Assembly (NCBI GenBank): GCA_028641055.1
Contig: CM054063.1
Location: forward strand, 176,520,756-176,584,755
Length of the DNA stretch: 64,000 bases
Source of the DNA: Alopecurus myosuroides
Lineage: Eukaryota > Streptophyta > Magnoliopsida > Poales > Poaceae
Reading direction: 5' to 3'
In this document: positions 1 to 12,506 of the stretch, in pieces
Layout: every line of letters begins with the position of its first letter
How positions within the stretch are numbered: position 1 is the first letter of the stretch
Program-made: the position numbers and the translations under genes
The notes under the pieces: generated by a model
What the model was told of the DNA's origin: nothing
Databases searched by the model: none
Seen by the model: only the letters and a program-made list of their open reading frames with translations

Positions 1-885
1 ATGCTCGCACTTGCACCGATGGCAGACACTTAAGAAGGAGATAATACTAGAAAGAAAAGAAAGTTCTGGATTAAGGTAACAAATGCACTTGGAGTGTACC
101 TGGTCGTCCCATGAAGTCCAAGTCAATAATGAATATCTACACTAGGACTTCGAAATATTATGTATTTTGAGTTCGATCATTTTATAATGAATATTTTACA
201 ATTCATGAACCTTGTTGAGTTCTAATTATAAGATATTTGTGAGGATTCCAAGCCTAAGAATTCAAAGTTATGATCTTGTTTATTGTGTTACGTCAATAAG
301 TTTTATTATTGAGTCTTGAAATATTTTAATTCAATTTATTACTCGTGTTGAAGTAATATCCGTGATGGCTTATTTAAATAATTTGGAGATATATTTTTTT
401 ATTGATTTTATCAAGGTATAAGATTTTCTCTGGGTTATTTAATAAAGCTAGCTTATTTATTTAAATTGGAGATATGTATTTTGGAGAAGACATTAGAATA
501 TCCCTGAGTTATTTAATAAAGCGTAAAAGTACATGATGTGTTAGGCACCGGTGAATTTCGAATTTGCATCAAGGATGGATATTTTTCAACTTGATTATAT
601 TCCATTGAAGACTTAATGTGATAAGTTATCATGTTAATGAACTGGAATAAATGAAATAATTTAAGTTTTAATGTTTCATAAAATTAAGTGGGAGAGGTAT
701 GAATCAAAATTAGTGATCATAGAAATTTGATTAAAAGGACTTCATTAAGTTATGGCATTATGACGAAAGAACTTGTTCTTAGTCAAATTACTCACAATTA
801 ATTTTGGGTGTCTCACAATTATTGTGATAATGAATCTTTGTGATACAATGGTTTGAGCAATGTTATAAGATTGTCAAAATATTGG
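1..885. other. AT-rich sequence with no gene seen
   Basis: No open reading frame with recognisable protein similarity is visible on either strand. The stretch is AT-rich and looks like old repeat-derived intergenic DNA. I cannot assign it to a family. Confidence 0.5.
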
Positions 886-1432
886 TGTACGTAGCAGAAT
901 TTAAAAATTTCAGTCCTACGTAGCACACAAGATCTACTATGCAGGTAAAGGCGTGGATAGATCTGATTTGTTACCCACACGAAGCATGTAAGTTTTGTCG
1001 ATGATGATGGCGATGAAGCCTGATGAAGAGTCTCGCGGCTAATCCTAGTGGTGGGACTATTGCCGATTCCCCGCATCCCACCTTCTGGATCCAACAGAGT
1101 GAGGGTATCACATGTTACCCCTCTGAGAGATCGCACACATACGTCCGTCCGAGTCATGCAACGCATCCCCGACTAGGACTAGGCACTGCAGGTTTGCAAT
1201 TGAGGTGGAGAAGTTCCCAACACATGGGATAAAAGGGGTGAGAGATTAGAGCTAGGTCTATTCGGGAGAGGATCACCTCGACCTAATTAGAAGAATCTCT
1301 AATCCAATTATAGGAAGCTCCAATCCAATTAGAGGAGACTCTAGTCCAATTAGAAGATCTCTAAACCAATTAAAAGTGCTCCAGTTAGATTTCTCTAATT
1401 AGTCTTTCTAATTATTGTGGGGACCCCAGACT
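886..1432 (-). repeat. Possible degenerate copia-type LTR terminus
   Basis: The first ~65 bases resemble, in order and spacing of motifs, the end of the BARE-like LTR at 51299: a 'cgtagca(a/g)aattt' block, an A-rich run, then 'acaagatcta' and 'tatgcag'. No primer binding site precedes it, so it would be a solo or truncated LTR on the minus strand. The far end is not defined. This is similarity by eye to another part of the window and is weak. Confidence 0.3.
1283..1384. repeat. Degenerate 21-bp tandem repeat, about five units
   Basis: Five successive units of 19-21 bp each start with c(c/t)aatta and carry a variant of agaagatctcta. Unit starts are near 1283, 1304, 1325, 1346 and 1366. Units differ at several positions, so the array is old. 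No coding role is visible. Confidence 0.7.
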
Positions 1433-4400
1433 AGCAGTCCGAGACCTCCAGTATGCATACATTCACGATCCCATGATCAGTTAGTCGTGAACAACATACT
1501 CGAGTTGGCATTGCAGATTACAACATCCACTACATGAATACACGGCTTACACAACTGGTCACTTGACTCAGTTGAAAACAACTGCCACGCAGGGCAGGAA
1601 CACACACTAAAAACTGTGGAAGACTACAAAACACACACGTGGTAAACCCAAGTCACGCCTTGACTACCTACAGGCTACTGACTCGGAGACGTTCCTAGTT
1701 CGCATAACCGTCGGTGACACCATCTTCTTCAGGTTCTCCGGGTTTCTGCTCAAAGTCTGGCTAAGACAATAGCCAGAGACGAAACCGATGTGAGTACGTT
1801 TGAATGTACTCCGCAAGACACCCCAAATGAAAGCTAAACATGCAAGTATGCATATATATATAGGTGGTAGGAAGGCTTTAATTAGGGTTCAACTAGCTAT
1901 GATGAATTTAAGACCCATCATAGTTGCACAAGTTTTATTTTTCTTTGTTGAAGAAGATACTTCAAAAGATATTTCATTTCTCTTTGCAAAACTTCTTGGA
2001 AAAACACATCTTTAATAGCATCATTTATCCGGTACCTCAAAGGTACAATCATTCCCTTTCAACGTACCTCCCAGGTACAATTCCAAAACACTTTTCAGCT
2101 TTTTGAAAACATTGACACAATGCTAGCTACATGGCCATTCAACTGTCCATATCCGAGGACGCGGCTATTCTGGATAGTTTTACTCTGCAGAGGTGTACAC
2201 AATCCACAAGATCCAGTACATCCGCCGTGAACAACCACGGACTGTCCGAGACAGTATGCAAACATCGGATAACTGGTCCTAACCATCCACTATGTCAGTG
2301 CTAGTAAATGACTACCTCTTCAACTGGGTTTGTTCTCCCCGGCACCGAGTGAGTCAGCCTTATCGATCCGGTTTCCCCTGACAACACACCGCCATGGCAG
2401 GAGACCCAATTGTTGCAACCGGTGGCGAACTTAATCCCCACACTCTGAATGTCCCATTTCTCCCTGCTGGCGACAACTCGGTTCGGGGGACTCTAACCCC
2501 TATAGCACATTGAGGTAGACACGGACTAACACCGACAAGCAATTAGCTAGACCCCGTTCCCATATTGAGGTAATGTGGCAGTACGGCTTGGTTGTCCGGC
2601 GAAGACTAGGTTATGTGTCATTTTTGGAAAACAAGTCGAAAACATTTCCTTCTTCACAAACCTCCCCCGGACAAGGTCCCACCTTTCCTCGAGGTTTTTC
2701 CAAGCTTTTGCTTTCCAAAAACATCAAGTTAAAATGTCCACTAGGGGACTTAAGTTGATTAAGTGATGATACTAAAATATATAAAGGGCTTGGTAACACC
2801 GAGATTATATAGTGGATATATCATATTAGATACATAAAGAAGATAGTGGTATAGTCCACTTAAAAGAATAGTTTTTGAATCAAAATTTTGTAAAACTTCA
2901 GAAGTAAAACATGCATGATAGATAATGATAAGTAAAACAACAGCAAGCATTTATAATGGCTTGCCTTGGCACTGGTCTTGGTCTTGCTCTTGAAATAAAT
3001 AAGAGTTGCAATAAAAACCTCTCCGGGAAATAATACCGTCTTCGTTATCTAACGTCGTAAACACAAAAAGGAAAACACCCAATCAGAACCAAACAAAGGC
3101 AAGCACTTGACAAAAAGTAAACATACAACAAGCATTTCATCAAACAAGTACACTCACAAACAATATTACTAGGGTGCACACCAACGAGCAAAACAGGCAC
3201 AGACAATACACATGAATAACACTAGAGTTGATGCTATGGATCCTCAACCAAAATGGCATGAGTCCAGTGGGTGTGCCACTCTCATATCATGCTCAAATAA
3301 GGTTAAATGACTCTCTGGTCATTCACGATGATGGGAAAAATAACAAGAAAACAAGCTAGAAACAACTACACATGCATAGGAAAATATTAACAAGCAATAC
3401 TACGAGCCTATAGTGACACATACTTTTCTAAACATGGAGAAAAAATATAACCAGTAGCTAAACAACGTAATAACAGAGACAAAACAATACCAAACATATC
3501 ATGTCATCACTCAATACTTGAAAATAATCATGGGGCAAAAGACTACTAAAACTAGAGATGCAAAAAGGGCCATTTAGACATGCATACATGCATAATAATA
3601 CTAGATTATCAAACATGATTTATTATAACATGATGGATCTGTAAGATGGCATCCAAATAACAGAGAAAACAACACCTAGACATGCTAGTAATAACAAAAT
3701 AACAATCTAATCAATGCCTCAAAAATTAAGCATGCAAATAGCATCTATGGCAGAAAATCATCTAAAACTATCATGCAAGACTATTTGACCTAGAGCTCAC
3801 TCAGGCATGCAATCAAGTATAATATGCTAGAATAAAATTATCTATGATATGGAAAACAATACTAAACCATTTATTCAAGTTGTCATAGCAATATGAAGAA
3901 TAACCTAATTTAACCTATTATTACTAGGAAAAACACCCTATGAGAATAAAACTATAACAAACATGGTTTTCACACACAAACCATATAGTACCAGTGAAAC
4001 ACTCAAGACACATTTAAAACATGTATAAATAACCTACACATGCTAGGAATCAATTTTATAACAAGAACATGATAACATAACAATTTATCAAGTCATATCA
4101 ATAATAGACAGAAAAGGACTATTTACTAAATAATGCACCAATCCTATTCTGTAACTCCTAAAATCATGAAAATCTAGTGTAAGGTGCTCCTAGTCACTAG
4201 CAAACCAACACAAGTGGATTCACATCAAAAATCATCACCAATAAATTAAATAAATCACAGAAGTGCTCTCTGGCCTAAAACTAACATGCATGTCATTTTC
4301 ACACCACAACTCAAGTAAACACAAGATAAACTTCCACAGATAGACATTTTCAAGGGCTACTCAGAACAGTTGAGTTTGCATGATTTGGATATATGAAACT

Positions 4401-4639
4401 CAAGTTATGATTAAAAAGGTGAACCAGAGTGCTTCTGCCATTTATTTTAGTTCTCCTAAAATATACCACAAAATACAGATCTACAGGTCGGAGATGGTTA
4501 ATAATTTGTAGATCTACAATAGTGATTTTTAGTTAGGCCAGATTTGCTTGTTAACATTTTTATTTCGATTTAAAGTAAAGCACCAGAAAACAGATATCCA
4601 GAAAAAGGATTAACCTGTAGAGAAAAAAAAGAATAACGG

Positions 4640-5640
4640 GCCAGATCTGCGAGGAGCATGGGCCGCGCGAGGCAGGCCGGCCCGCTGGCCAGCGCGCGCT
4701 GCCGAAACGGTAAGCCACCGTCAGATCGGGATTCAGTGGTCGAGATTTAATGTCCCATGATTTGAACTGGCGCGTTGGATGCGGATCCAACGGCCCCGCG
4801 TCGACGCGCGCCGGCGGCGACCATTTGCAGGCGGCGAAAAACAGAGGATGTGGCGGCCCGTGGCGGATCTTCGCCGGAGGATCGCCGGAACGCGCTCCTG
4901 ACAGCACCAGGAAACGCAGAAGGCTCCATTCGGATCGGCGCGACGAGGCGAACAGGATGCACTCGCCTGCGCTTTCTGGAGGAGACTTCCAGCCGGGGTT
5001 CGACGAGGATCCGCGGCGGACGGACCTGTCAAAGATGGCGGCGACCCTGTAAGGGATGAATAACAAGAAGAAGAGGGGTACAAGTCGATTAGAGTCGCGA
5101 GGAAACCAGAGGAAGAAACGGGACGGTTGGAGGCGTCCTGTACCGAAAGCTCGAGGAGGGGTTGACCATCGGCGCGTGGAGCTCGATTCCGCCGATTTAG
5201 AGGGAAAAGAATGGGGATTTCGGTGATGGTGTTCGATTGGTGAGGAGTAGAGGTAATGCGGCATGGTTTAGGTCGAGGTGGAGGCCTTCGGTGACCTGGC
5301 GCCGTTGCTTAGAGCACGACCTCCATGGTGGCCACGGGGGCGCTTGCTCGAGCGCAATGAGGGACTGAGAGAGAGTCAGGGAGGTTCACCGTGGTCAGGA
5401 GGTACTCCAGGCGACAGGGATTGGAAGGAGGAGGGTCGAGCTGAGCGGGAGCGGAGTGACATTGCCCGCACCCGCAGGTGTTTGACAGCAGCTCGAGGGA
5501 GAAGAAGAGCGATCTGGGGGAAATGAGGGGCACGGGTGTGCTTGAGGATCTCCCGTGAGGCGTCTAGACAAGGAGATTGGGTGAGGGGAGCTGCCCACGC
5601 ATAGGAACGCGAGCGACGTGTCGTGCGTGCTCTGGGCGCC
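4640..5640 (-). other. GC-rich block, probable LTR promoter/leader; 234-codon ORF likely spurious
   Basis: This kilobase is much richer in G+C and CpG than the AT-rich DNA around it. A 234-codon open frame on the minus strand (5264-4560) and overlapping frames on both strands have arginine-, serine- and proline-rich compositions typical of random GC-rich sequence, with no domain I recognise. GC-rich promoter or untranslated regions are common in long gypsy LTRs of grasses, and the flanking DNA looks LTR-like, so I read this as an LTR transcription-start region rather than a gene. Confidence 0.35.
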
Positions 5641-5817
5641 ATGGCCAGCTCATGGCAATGGAAAAAGAAGACAAGGAGAGGGGGTGGGTTGCTTCTAGAG
5701 AGTCACATGATGCACAAGGAGCCTTGTGGCGCAAGGGCTTTGCCTGGAATGGACTGGGGAGGTGGATAGAGAAAGAGAGGGTGATCACCATCCTTGTCCA
5801 TTTGTGGTTGGCTGAGT

Positions 5818-5818
<1 letters not shown>

Positions 5819-5866
<48 letters not shown>
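5819..5866. repeat. (AG)24 microsatellite
   Basis: An uninterrupted run of 24 AG dinucleotides is present. Confidence 0.98.
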
Positions 5867-5867
<1 letters not shown>

Positions 5868-6775
5868 TGGTGGATCATCTAGACCATGTCCAGGAGGTTA
5901 GGAGAGATATCTTCTACCCCTCAGAACAAGAGAGAGGTATAGGGAGTCCAATTATTGGCCAAGACATGCAAGAACTCAACCATGTCCAGAATAACCAGTG
6001 GATGTTTTTTATTGTTTTCACCAATAATTTGAATATAACATATGTGAAAGATTGTGTCCAATGGATAGAGGATCAAAAATGGAGTCTAGGGATGGTGGTC
6101 TCAAGCTTTTCTAAAAACATTTCTTTCACAAAATTTTGGGAATTCAAAAATGGCGGAAACAGTTTTTAAATGTTTTCTCCAAACTTTTCAACACAACTTC
6201 CAAATGTTTTTGTATAAATAAGTCCCACATGACCATAGGCATGTTGGGTAATTTTTCCAAGATTTTAGGAAATACTTTACTTCACAAAATATTTAAAAGT
6301 CCATTTCTGGCCTTTTGGAAAAGGGAAAATAATAGATAGTAAAATGATTTTAAAACAAATATTTTTGAGTTGGGATGAGATAGTACATAATATAGGTCTC
6401 AAAAGTGATTTTTAATAAACAACTCTTTTGAAAACATTTGAGACACCAAGTGGAAAAAGGGTGAAAACAGGAGTTTATTTAATAGGATAAAAGCCATGAG
6501 AGAAGAATAATTAAATGGCCATTGGAAAATTAATGTACCATATGGAGGTGAGGTATAGGTCATGGAGATGACAAGGGTAGGTTCATTGTTCCTGAAAACA
6601 ATAAGGAGTTATTTGGAGTAACATGGACAAAGTGCTTCATGAATAAAGTGATATGGTCATTATTTTGGGGATGCCTTCAATAGGACTTTGATAGATGATA
6701 CCAAAGGGTTTCAATATCCATAATGACAACTTGGATAGATGTTATAGAGTTTAAACATGATATACATGAGAGTAC

Positions 6776-7249
6776 TGATGGAGGGATGATAACCCGGTAG
6801 CCCAATTCCAAGGTGTAATTCGGCCCAAAGGACGCTGCGCAAGACCCGGCTAAGGATAAAAGAACTTCTAGAAGGCCCAAGATTGTAGGCCTCGTAACCC
6901 GGATTGTGGGTTACGATAAGGAAAGTTAGGGTTTCGTACATAGTGTCCGGGTAGGATTCAGGGTGCGCCTTGGAGGGCAAGCCAGGGGGTCGGGTGCTTT
7001 ATAAACCGACCCCTAAGTTAGGTTAATTGAGATCTAAGAGCCCTAGAAATATCGCTTGGTATCGAGCATCCAGTGAACACGAGAGTTGAGTTAACATCTT
7101 GAGATCGGAGACTCGGCGACTTGATTGCCGGCTACCAGATCGAGTTCTATCATGTTTTCCTCTGAGCTAAACCCTCTCCCAAACGCCTATGTCGTCTTGC
7201 CCCAAGATCAGTTACCCCCGGTAACGTCTGCCGTGATTATCCCACGACA
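6776..7249 (+). repeat. 5' LTR of element A
   Basis: This 474-bp LTR starts TGATGGAGGG and ends CCCACGACA. A TATA-like TTTATAAAC lies at 6998-7006. The same family, clearly diverged, forms the minus-strand LTR at 53639-54101. Confidence 0.95.
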
Positions 7250-7251
7250 GT

Positions 7252-7266
7252 TGGCGCCCACCGTGG
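7252..7266 (+). other. Primer binding site, tRNA-Lys type
   Basis: Fifteen bases starting TGGCGCCCACCG, two bases after the LTR, complement the 3' end of plant tRNA-Lys(CUU). The match stops earlier than the 18-base site of element B. Confidence 0.85.
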
Positions 7267-7593
7267 ACTTAGAGAAAAGCCCAACAAACCCTAACATCCG
7301 AGTCTTGGGGACTTGGGGACTTAGAGAAAAGTCCCCCCGTCAGAACCCAAGATGCTCGGAAACCGAGTCTCACAAAAGGAACCATAAGGAAAGCCGGATA
7401 TCGAGAATAAGCTTAAAAAACCAGATAAATATCAAGTTCATCCAGATGCCAGAAGAGGCACGAGGTATATCAAGGAATTAAAGTATGTTACAAATTTTGG
7501 TACTAGTATCAAAGGTGCATAGGTGCACCGACAAAATAATATCTGTTTCGAACAAGAGCAGCAAAACGGCCAAGGTATCGTGGTAGCATTTGT

Positions 7594-10500
7594 TTACTCG
7601 GATTCTTGAGTAGAATCCACACCCTTACCCTTGCCCTCTGGGTCTTGGTCCTGGGCTCGCTCCGCGGCTCTCCCGGCATCATCACCCGGGTTCTTCGCAT
7701 CAGGACGGACTGGCGGGAGGACAGCCGGTGTAGAAGTGGTTGGCTCTGATCCTAACTCGGCCTCCCTCTTCGCGGTTTCTTCTCTCTTCCTGGCCGAATC
7801 AGCAGCCCATTTTTCCAAAATGTCGAAGGGTGGGGGTGCCTCCTCCTTCACGATCTTGCCTTCACCATCGTACGAACTCATTAACGTACCCAGATCCATA
7901 CTATCGGCCAAAGCGGTTGCCGAGTGACGCACTGAGGATTGTACGGCCTTGAAGTCCTTGGGCCCAAACTTGGAGCCGTCTGCTTTGAATTCTGGAAACC
8001 CGGATATCACTTTTGCCGGCTCAAGCTTAGGAAAATAAGCCTTCGCCAGCGCAAAGGCCCGGGTCATACCAATCCGGCACGCCGAGCGTTTTCAGATCTC
8101 GATCCATGCAGGCACAGTCGAGCAAGCTTGGATAAGATTTTCTTCACCCGGATATACCTCAGTCGGCCACTTCACGGCATCTAGTATATACTTGGTGCCG
8201 GCGAAGAAAGTCCGGAGCACAGTCTTTAAGGTTTTAGCCTTTGCAACGGCATCTTCTTCTGGGGTTGCAAGGTTAGCGCCTGCTGATTGAAACAAAGAAA
8301 GGCCATATCATTAATCCCGAGTATCATGTAACAAAATAGAGGCGTGAAGGCAGTCAGCCTCAAGAAACTTACTAAGCAAGATACGATAAGTATCGGTAAC
8401 TTGCTCCGACAACTTTTTCAGTGCGCTTCGAGAAGTGGTACACCTTTTCTTATATTTGGAAACGCTTTTCTTCAAAGTTTCCACTTCATCTTCAAGGGCC
8501 TCCCTCCGCTTTACCTCGGCAAGCAGCAGTTGTTCGGTCTTGAGCAAAAGTTCATCGGACCGGGTGGCCTGTGCCTATGAGAAATCAAAGTATGAAAGTT
8601 AGTCGGATATCATGGCAAGACGATTATCGCGCAGAATACCGAGCACAATTTCAACAAATTATACTCGGCACTTGGGGACTAGATGGATAAGAAGAGATAT
8701 TAGGTAACATTACCTGGTGCTCCGCTGCCATGCGCTCTAGCACATCTTTCTCCGAGGCCTTCATAGCAAGGAGAGTGCTCATCATCTGGTAGAAAGTTTT
8801 ATCGCCCAAATTGGAAGACCCGGGACCTTGGGGACTTGGAGGAGGGACTCTCCTCTTGGTGCGAGAGGGTATCCGGGTCGTTTGAGTATTGGAGTCTGGT
8901 GCCCTCTCTCCCGCGCCCAAGTCTGCAGCGTCTTCCTCCTCGAGTACATGAGAGGCTATGGGATACTCGGCCTCTTGGTCGGCGGGGTTTATTGGTGGCA
9001 CTTGTTGTTCTTCCCCGCCAGCTGCGGCGTGCCTATCATCAGTCCGGTTCTCCGTATCCGGGTTATCGGTCTCCATATCTTCTTGATCGCTAACAGTGAC
9101 CACGGCTCTATGGACAATGTAAGCAGGCAGTTAGCGTATGGCTGGAAAAAAGCAATGAAACAGCGATAAAGCATCAGGAAGGGAACTTTACCCGGGATTC
9201 ACCACGAAGTCCGAGGGGAGCTCACTGCTGGACCCGGATGAAGCTGAAAAACATCAAGTAAGACACGGAATTATCTTGGAAGGAGATGGTTTGGAAAGAT
9301 TTTGATATTCAGGAAAGGATTAGATAAATACCGGCGCGTTGAGCCGGAGACGATGAAATGCCCGGGTTAAGAGCACCATCACCTGGAAAGTTCCGAGTCA
9401 TCCGGCGCTTGGTCGCGAGCGGTTCCTTCAGATATGGCCAGGAGGACATATCCCGGGTTAGTTTGTGCATGATATCAAGTAAGTATGATTTAGAGGCAAG
9501 GAAAAGGTATGGAACCTTGAAAACGACCCCTTGGGGTTTTCTCTTTGTTCTGACCTTGACTGTTGGCTCAGCGTCGTCCACGTCACTCGCTGACTCCACC
9601 CTGCCTTCAGTTTCTTCTTCTTCGTCGTCTTTCTCTTCTTGTTCTGGAAGTTATCAGGATTTACAATCGGAAAACGAAGAATGAACAACAGTGATTTCAA
9701 AAAAGAAAGAAAAAAAGCTAAGTGAAACTCGGAATGTACCTTCATCCGAGTTAGCGGCGTCTTCTTTCTCCTCTGGAGTTTCAGAGCTAGGAGGAGTTTC
9801 AATCTTCCAAAAGGGATCATCGTCCTGAGATGAAGATATAAGAATAAGGGTTATTAGTCATATCGAGTAGAAAGTGTGAAGATAAAAGTATGAAAGCCGA
9901 GTCTTTACCTTGGGGGCCGGGTTCTCACGCGTGAAGGGTTCTAACCCGGCTATATTCCGGATTACCTCCAACTTCTCTGCCAAGAAGCTCTTGATAGTCT
10001 TGTTGGTGTCTCCGGCTGCAAAGCTATGGGTGGAGTACCGGAGCGAGTCCGTGGTGTGTCCCGAATACTCGCACATTAACTTAGTGCGGATGGAATTGGG
10101 TTGGATCCGGAAATCGACCCAAGTTTTCACCAGGTTAAGCCCAATGAGACCTTGGGCCGACAGAACAGAGATTTTGGCTAGTAAAGGCCGGATGGCCTCC
10201 CTGTCCGAGTCAGGGGCAAAGGCGTTGAAAGTCTCGGAGATATCGAGAAGGCCCTCCGAGTAACCCGGCAGTTTCTTTTGGCCGGGTGGGGAGGTGTCTC
10301 GGCAATAGAAATATGAGAGTTGCCAATGTTTGACGTGGGAGTTGAGAGTGAGGGGTGGCATCAAAGAATTCTTGCGGCGCTGGATAGAGACCCCGCCGCA
10401 AGCGAGAAGCGCCCCGTCACTGCTTTCGCGGCACGGTTTGCACTGAAAAAGCTCGATAAAAAGAGCCAAACTTGGCGGTGTGCACAAGTATGACTCGGGA

Positions 10501-10838
10501 AGAACGATGAAATGGGAAATATTTAACACAGAGTTAGGCCCTATGTCAAATATTCGGAGGCCGTAGTGGCTCAAAACATCTCGAAAGAAAGGGTGGCCCG
10601 GAGGACGGAACCCCCGGGTCACGTGCTCTAAAAAGCATATTACCTCATCATTGGTGGGCGTGGGCCGGGTCTCGTCACCCGGCACCCTCCAATGGATATC
10701 CTTTTGAGAAGGGAGGACTCCTAATTCGGCTAGTTCTTCTAACTTGGCCTTCGTAACCGTGGACCACGCCCAGTTGGCGGATATGGAGTTGGTGGTCTTG
10801 GCCTTGGCCGGTTGTCTCCCCTGCCTCTTGGGAGCCAT
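7594..10838 (-). CDS. Antisense accessory gene of element A: seven coding exons, PF04195-like, one premature stop
   Basis: Coding exons on the minus strand: 10838-9909, 9824-9740, 9643-9332, 9243-9192, 9107-8714, 8574-8373, 8282-7594. All six introns (84-139 bp) are GT-AG. Exon lengths total 2664 nt, an exact multiple of three, ending at TAA 7596-7594. The predicted protein is about 887 residues. Exon 1 (310 codons, starting MAPKRQGRQ) resembles the 'putative gypsy-type transposon' domain (PF04195) by eye, and it aligns closely with the gene at 63063. Later exons are acidic and Lys/Glu-rich with a coiled-coil-like stretch in exon 6. A TGA at 8094-8092 interrupts the last exon, probably a Trp codon changed by one base, so this copy would lose its final ~165 residues. 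It runs opposite to the LTRs. Function is unknown. In B a homologue lies downstream of pol. Exon borders are my own prediction. Confidence 0.8.
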
Positions 10839-10847
10839 GAGATTAAC

Positions 10848-11361
10848 CTGCAAAAGCACGAGATAGAAGAGTACAAGAAATGAGACTCGGAAATCATGAG
10901 TCATCCGAATGTTTGCGAAGAATATCAAGAAGACATGGAAGTAAAAGAGTTATCCGGGTATCATTCTATGGAGCAAGGTTACGAGTTGTCCGGGTATCAA
11001 ACATCGTTACGAAAACTATGAAGTGCTTATGTGTTGAGAGGCGTTTGGGAAAGATGGATGGTTACCCATGTGTCTACTGCAAACAAAGGAGCCGGAAAAA
11101 GAGAATTTTCCGGGTGTCAGTGGCAAGCGCGGAAATTTTGGGCGGCCCGAGCCTAGATTGGAGATTCCATTTCTAGATTTGTGGTGAAATTAGTGATTAT
11201 GGGCAGTAGGGGAGCAAAGTGAAATCTATGTTTAAGTCATTGGATGAGTTCGGGCGACCTAATTCGGCGTGACCAGAAAAACGGCCGGCGGGTTGACCTA
11301 GATCTAATCCGAGGTAAATCGAGAAATTGCGAGCACAAGTTAATGGATGTAAGAGACTTAC
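10848..11361 (-). other. Predicted 5' UTR intron of the element A antisense gene
   Basis: A donor GTAAGTCTC at 11361 and an acceptor TTTTGCAG ending at 10848 bound a 514-nt intron on the minus strand. Nine nucleotides of exon remain before the ATG at 10838, the same spacing as in the copy at 63063. Confidence 0.65.
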
Positions 11362-11628
11362 TAGAGGAGATCGAATTGAAGACCGACGAAGGCAGATAGC
11401 GCAAGCTTGGTGTCCCTTTGCGATTCCCGGCGGGCAGGTCGGGGTTGCGGCGGCGGATCTTGGCGACGGTGTGGGGCGAACCGTGGCGGAGCGCAGCCGG
11501 CGGCCGATTGGCTCTGGTGATGCGCGTGAGTTCTCCGTGGCGATGCTCTGTGGGCTTGGGCGCGGAGGCGAGGAGGAAGAAGAAAGGGGGAAAATGAGCC
11601 GTTGGGGTTGGATTCGCTCTTAAGTGAC

Positions 11629-11636
11629 TATTTATA
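11629..11636 (-). promoter_or_regulatory. TATA box of the element A antisense gene
   Basis: TATAAATA on the minus strand lies about 270 nt upstream of the predicted 5' UTR donor. The identical octamer occurs at 47403-47410 and 62446-62453 upstream of the other two copies, so the position is supported by comparison. Confidence 0.7.
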
Positions 11637-12015
11637 AGGGTGAGGGCGGCTAAACCTAGCCCAACGGTTGGCAATCGGGAATTTCGGGTTAAACGGCTAT
11701 TTGCCTGGATTCCGTGGGGTGTGCTTTGAGTGCTAAACAAGATGTCCGGATGGAAACAAGAATGAGATCCTCTCCGCAAAATTGGGGTCAATTATCGAGT
11801 AAAGTTAGCCGAATCTTTGACATTCTTATCGGGGTGTTGACCCGGGAAGACAAGTAAAGACTTGGAGAAAGCCGGGTTACAATATGGCCGCCGTGGAGTT
11901 AGGCCTAGCTGTTCATCAAAGTAACGTAACCCGGCCCCCATTGAACTTGTAAGTTTGATAGTTTTGCAGGGAATAGCGTGCGCTTCAAAGAGGATCTTGT
12001 GAGGCCCAAGCTATT

Positions 12016-12026
12016 CTGGGGACTAC
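12016..12026 (+). other. Polypurine tract of element A
   Basis: CTGGGGACTAC directly abuts the 3' LTR. The GGGGACT core also occurs at 7306-7325 (twice), near 8673 and near 8826 inside the element. Confidence 0.75.
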
Positions 12027-12501
12027 TGATGGAGGGATGATAACCCGGTAGCCCAATTCCAAGGTGTAATTCGGCCCAAAGGACGCTGCGCAAGACCCGG
12101 CTAAGGATAAAAGAACTTCTAGAAGGCCCAAGATTGTAGGCCTCGTAACCCGGATTGTGGGTTACGATAAGGAAAGTTAGGGTTTCGTACATAGTGTCCG
12201 GGTAGGATTCAGGGTGCGCCTTGGAGGGCAAGCCAGGGGGTCGGGTGCTTTATAAACCGGCCCCTAAGTTAGGTTAATTGAGATCTAAGAGCCCTAGCAA
12301 TATCGCTTGGTATCGAGCATCCAGTGTAACACGAGAGTTGAGTTAACATCTTGAGATCGGAGACTCGGCGACTTGATTGCCGGCTACCAGATCGAGTTCT
12401 ATCATGTTTTCCTCTGAGATAAACCCTCTCCCAAACGCCTGTGTCGTCTTGCCCCAAGATCAGTTACCCCCGGTAACGTCTGCCGTGATTATCCCACGAC
12501 A
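12027..12501 (+). repeat. 3' LTR of element A
   Basis: This 475-bp copy of the 6776 LTR has four substitutions and one extra T. It is followed by the target duplication AGTAC. Confidence 0.95.
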
Positions 12502-12506
12502 AGTAC

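Larger units (their letters stand above)
1433..6775. other. Non-coding degenerate repeat DNA, probable old gypsy LTR
   Basis: No credible gene is visible in these 5.3 kb. The sequence is contiguous with 12507-13364 once element A and its AGTAC duplication are removed. That right part ends in the complement of a typical grass gypsy LTR start (TGTAACAGCCC), so much of this stretch may be one long minus-strand LTR. I could not find its other terminus, a primer binding site or a second copy. A GC-rich core at about 4640-5640 is listed separately. Confidence 0.4.
6776..12501 (+). mobile_element. Element A: complete non-autonomous Tat-type LTR retrotransposon
   Basis: Two nearly identical LTRs (6776-7249 and 12027-12501) begin TG and end CA. 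They are flanked by a perfect 5-bp target duplication AGTAC (6771-6775 and 12502-12506). A tRNA-Lys-type primer binding site follows the left LTR and a purine-rich tract precedes the right one. No gag, protease, reverse transcriptase or integrase is present: a leader of about 330 bp leads straight into the 3' end of an antisense spliced gene. The LTRs differ by 4 substitutions and one inserted T. At the commonly used grass LTR rate of 1.3e-8 per site per year that implies about 0.3 million years. It must be mobilised by proteins from another Tat element. Confidence 0.95.

Noticed and set aside
4560..5264. 234-codon minus-strand ORF in a GC-rich region
   Set aside because: Arg/Ser/Pro-rich composition, overlapping open frames on both strands, no domain, and an LTR-like setting; more likely chance openness of GC-rich DNA.
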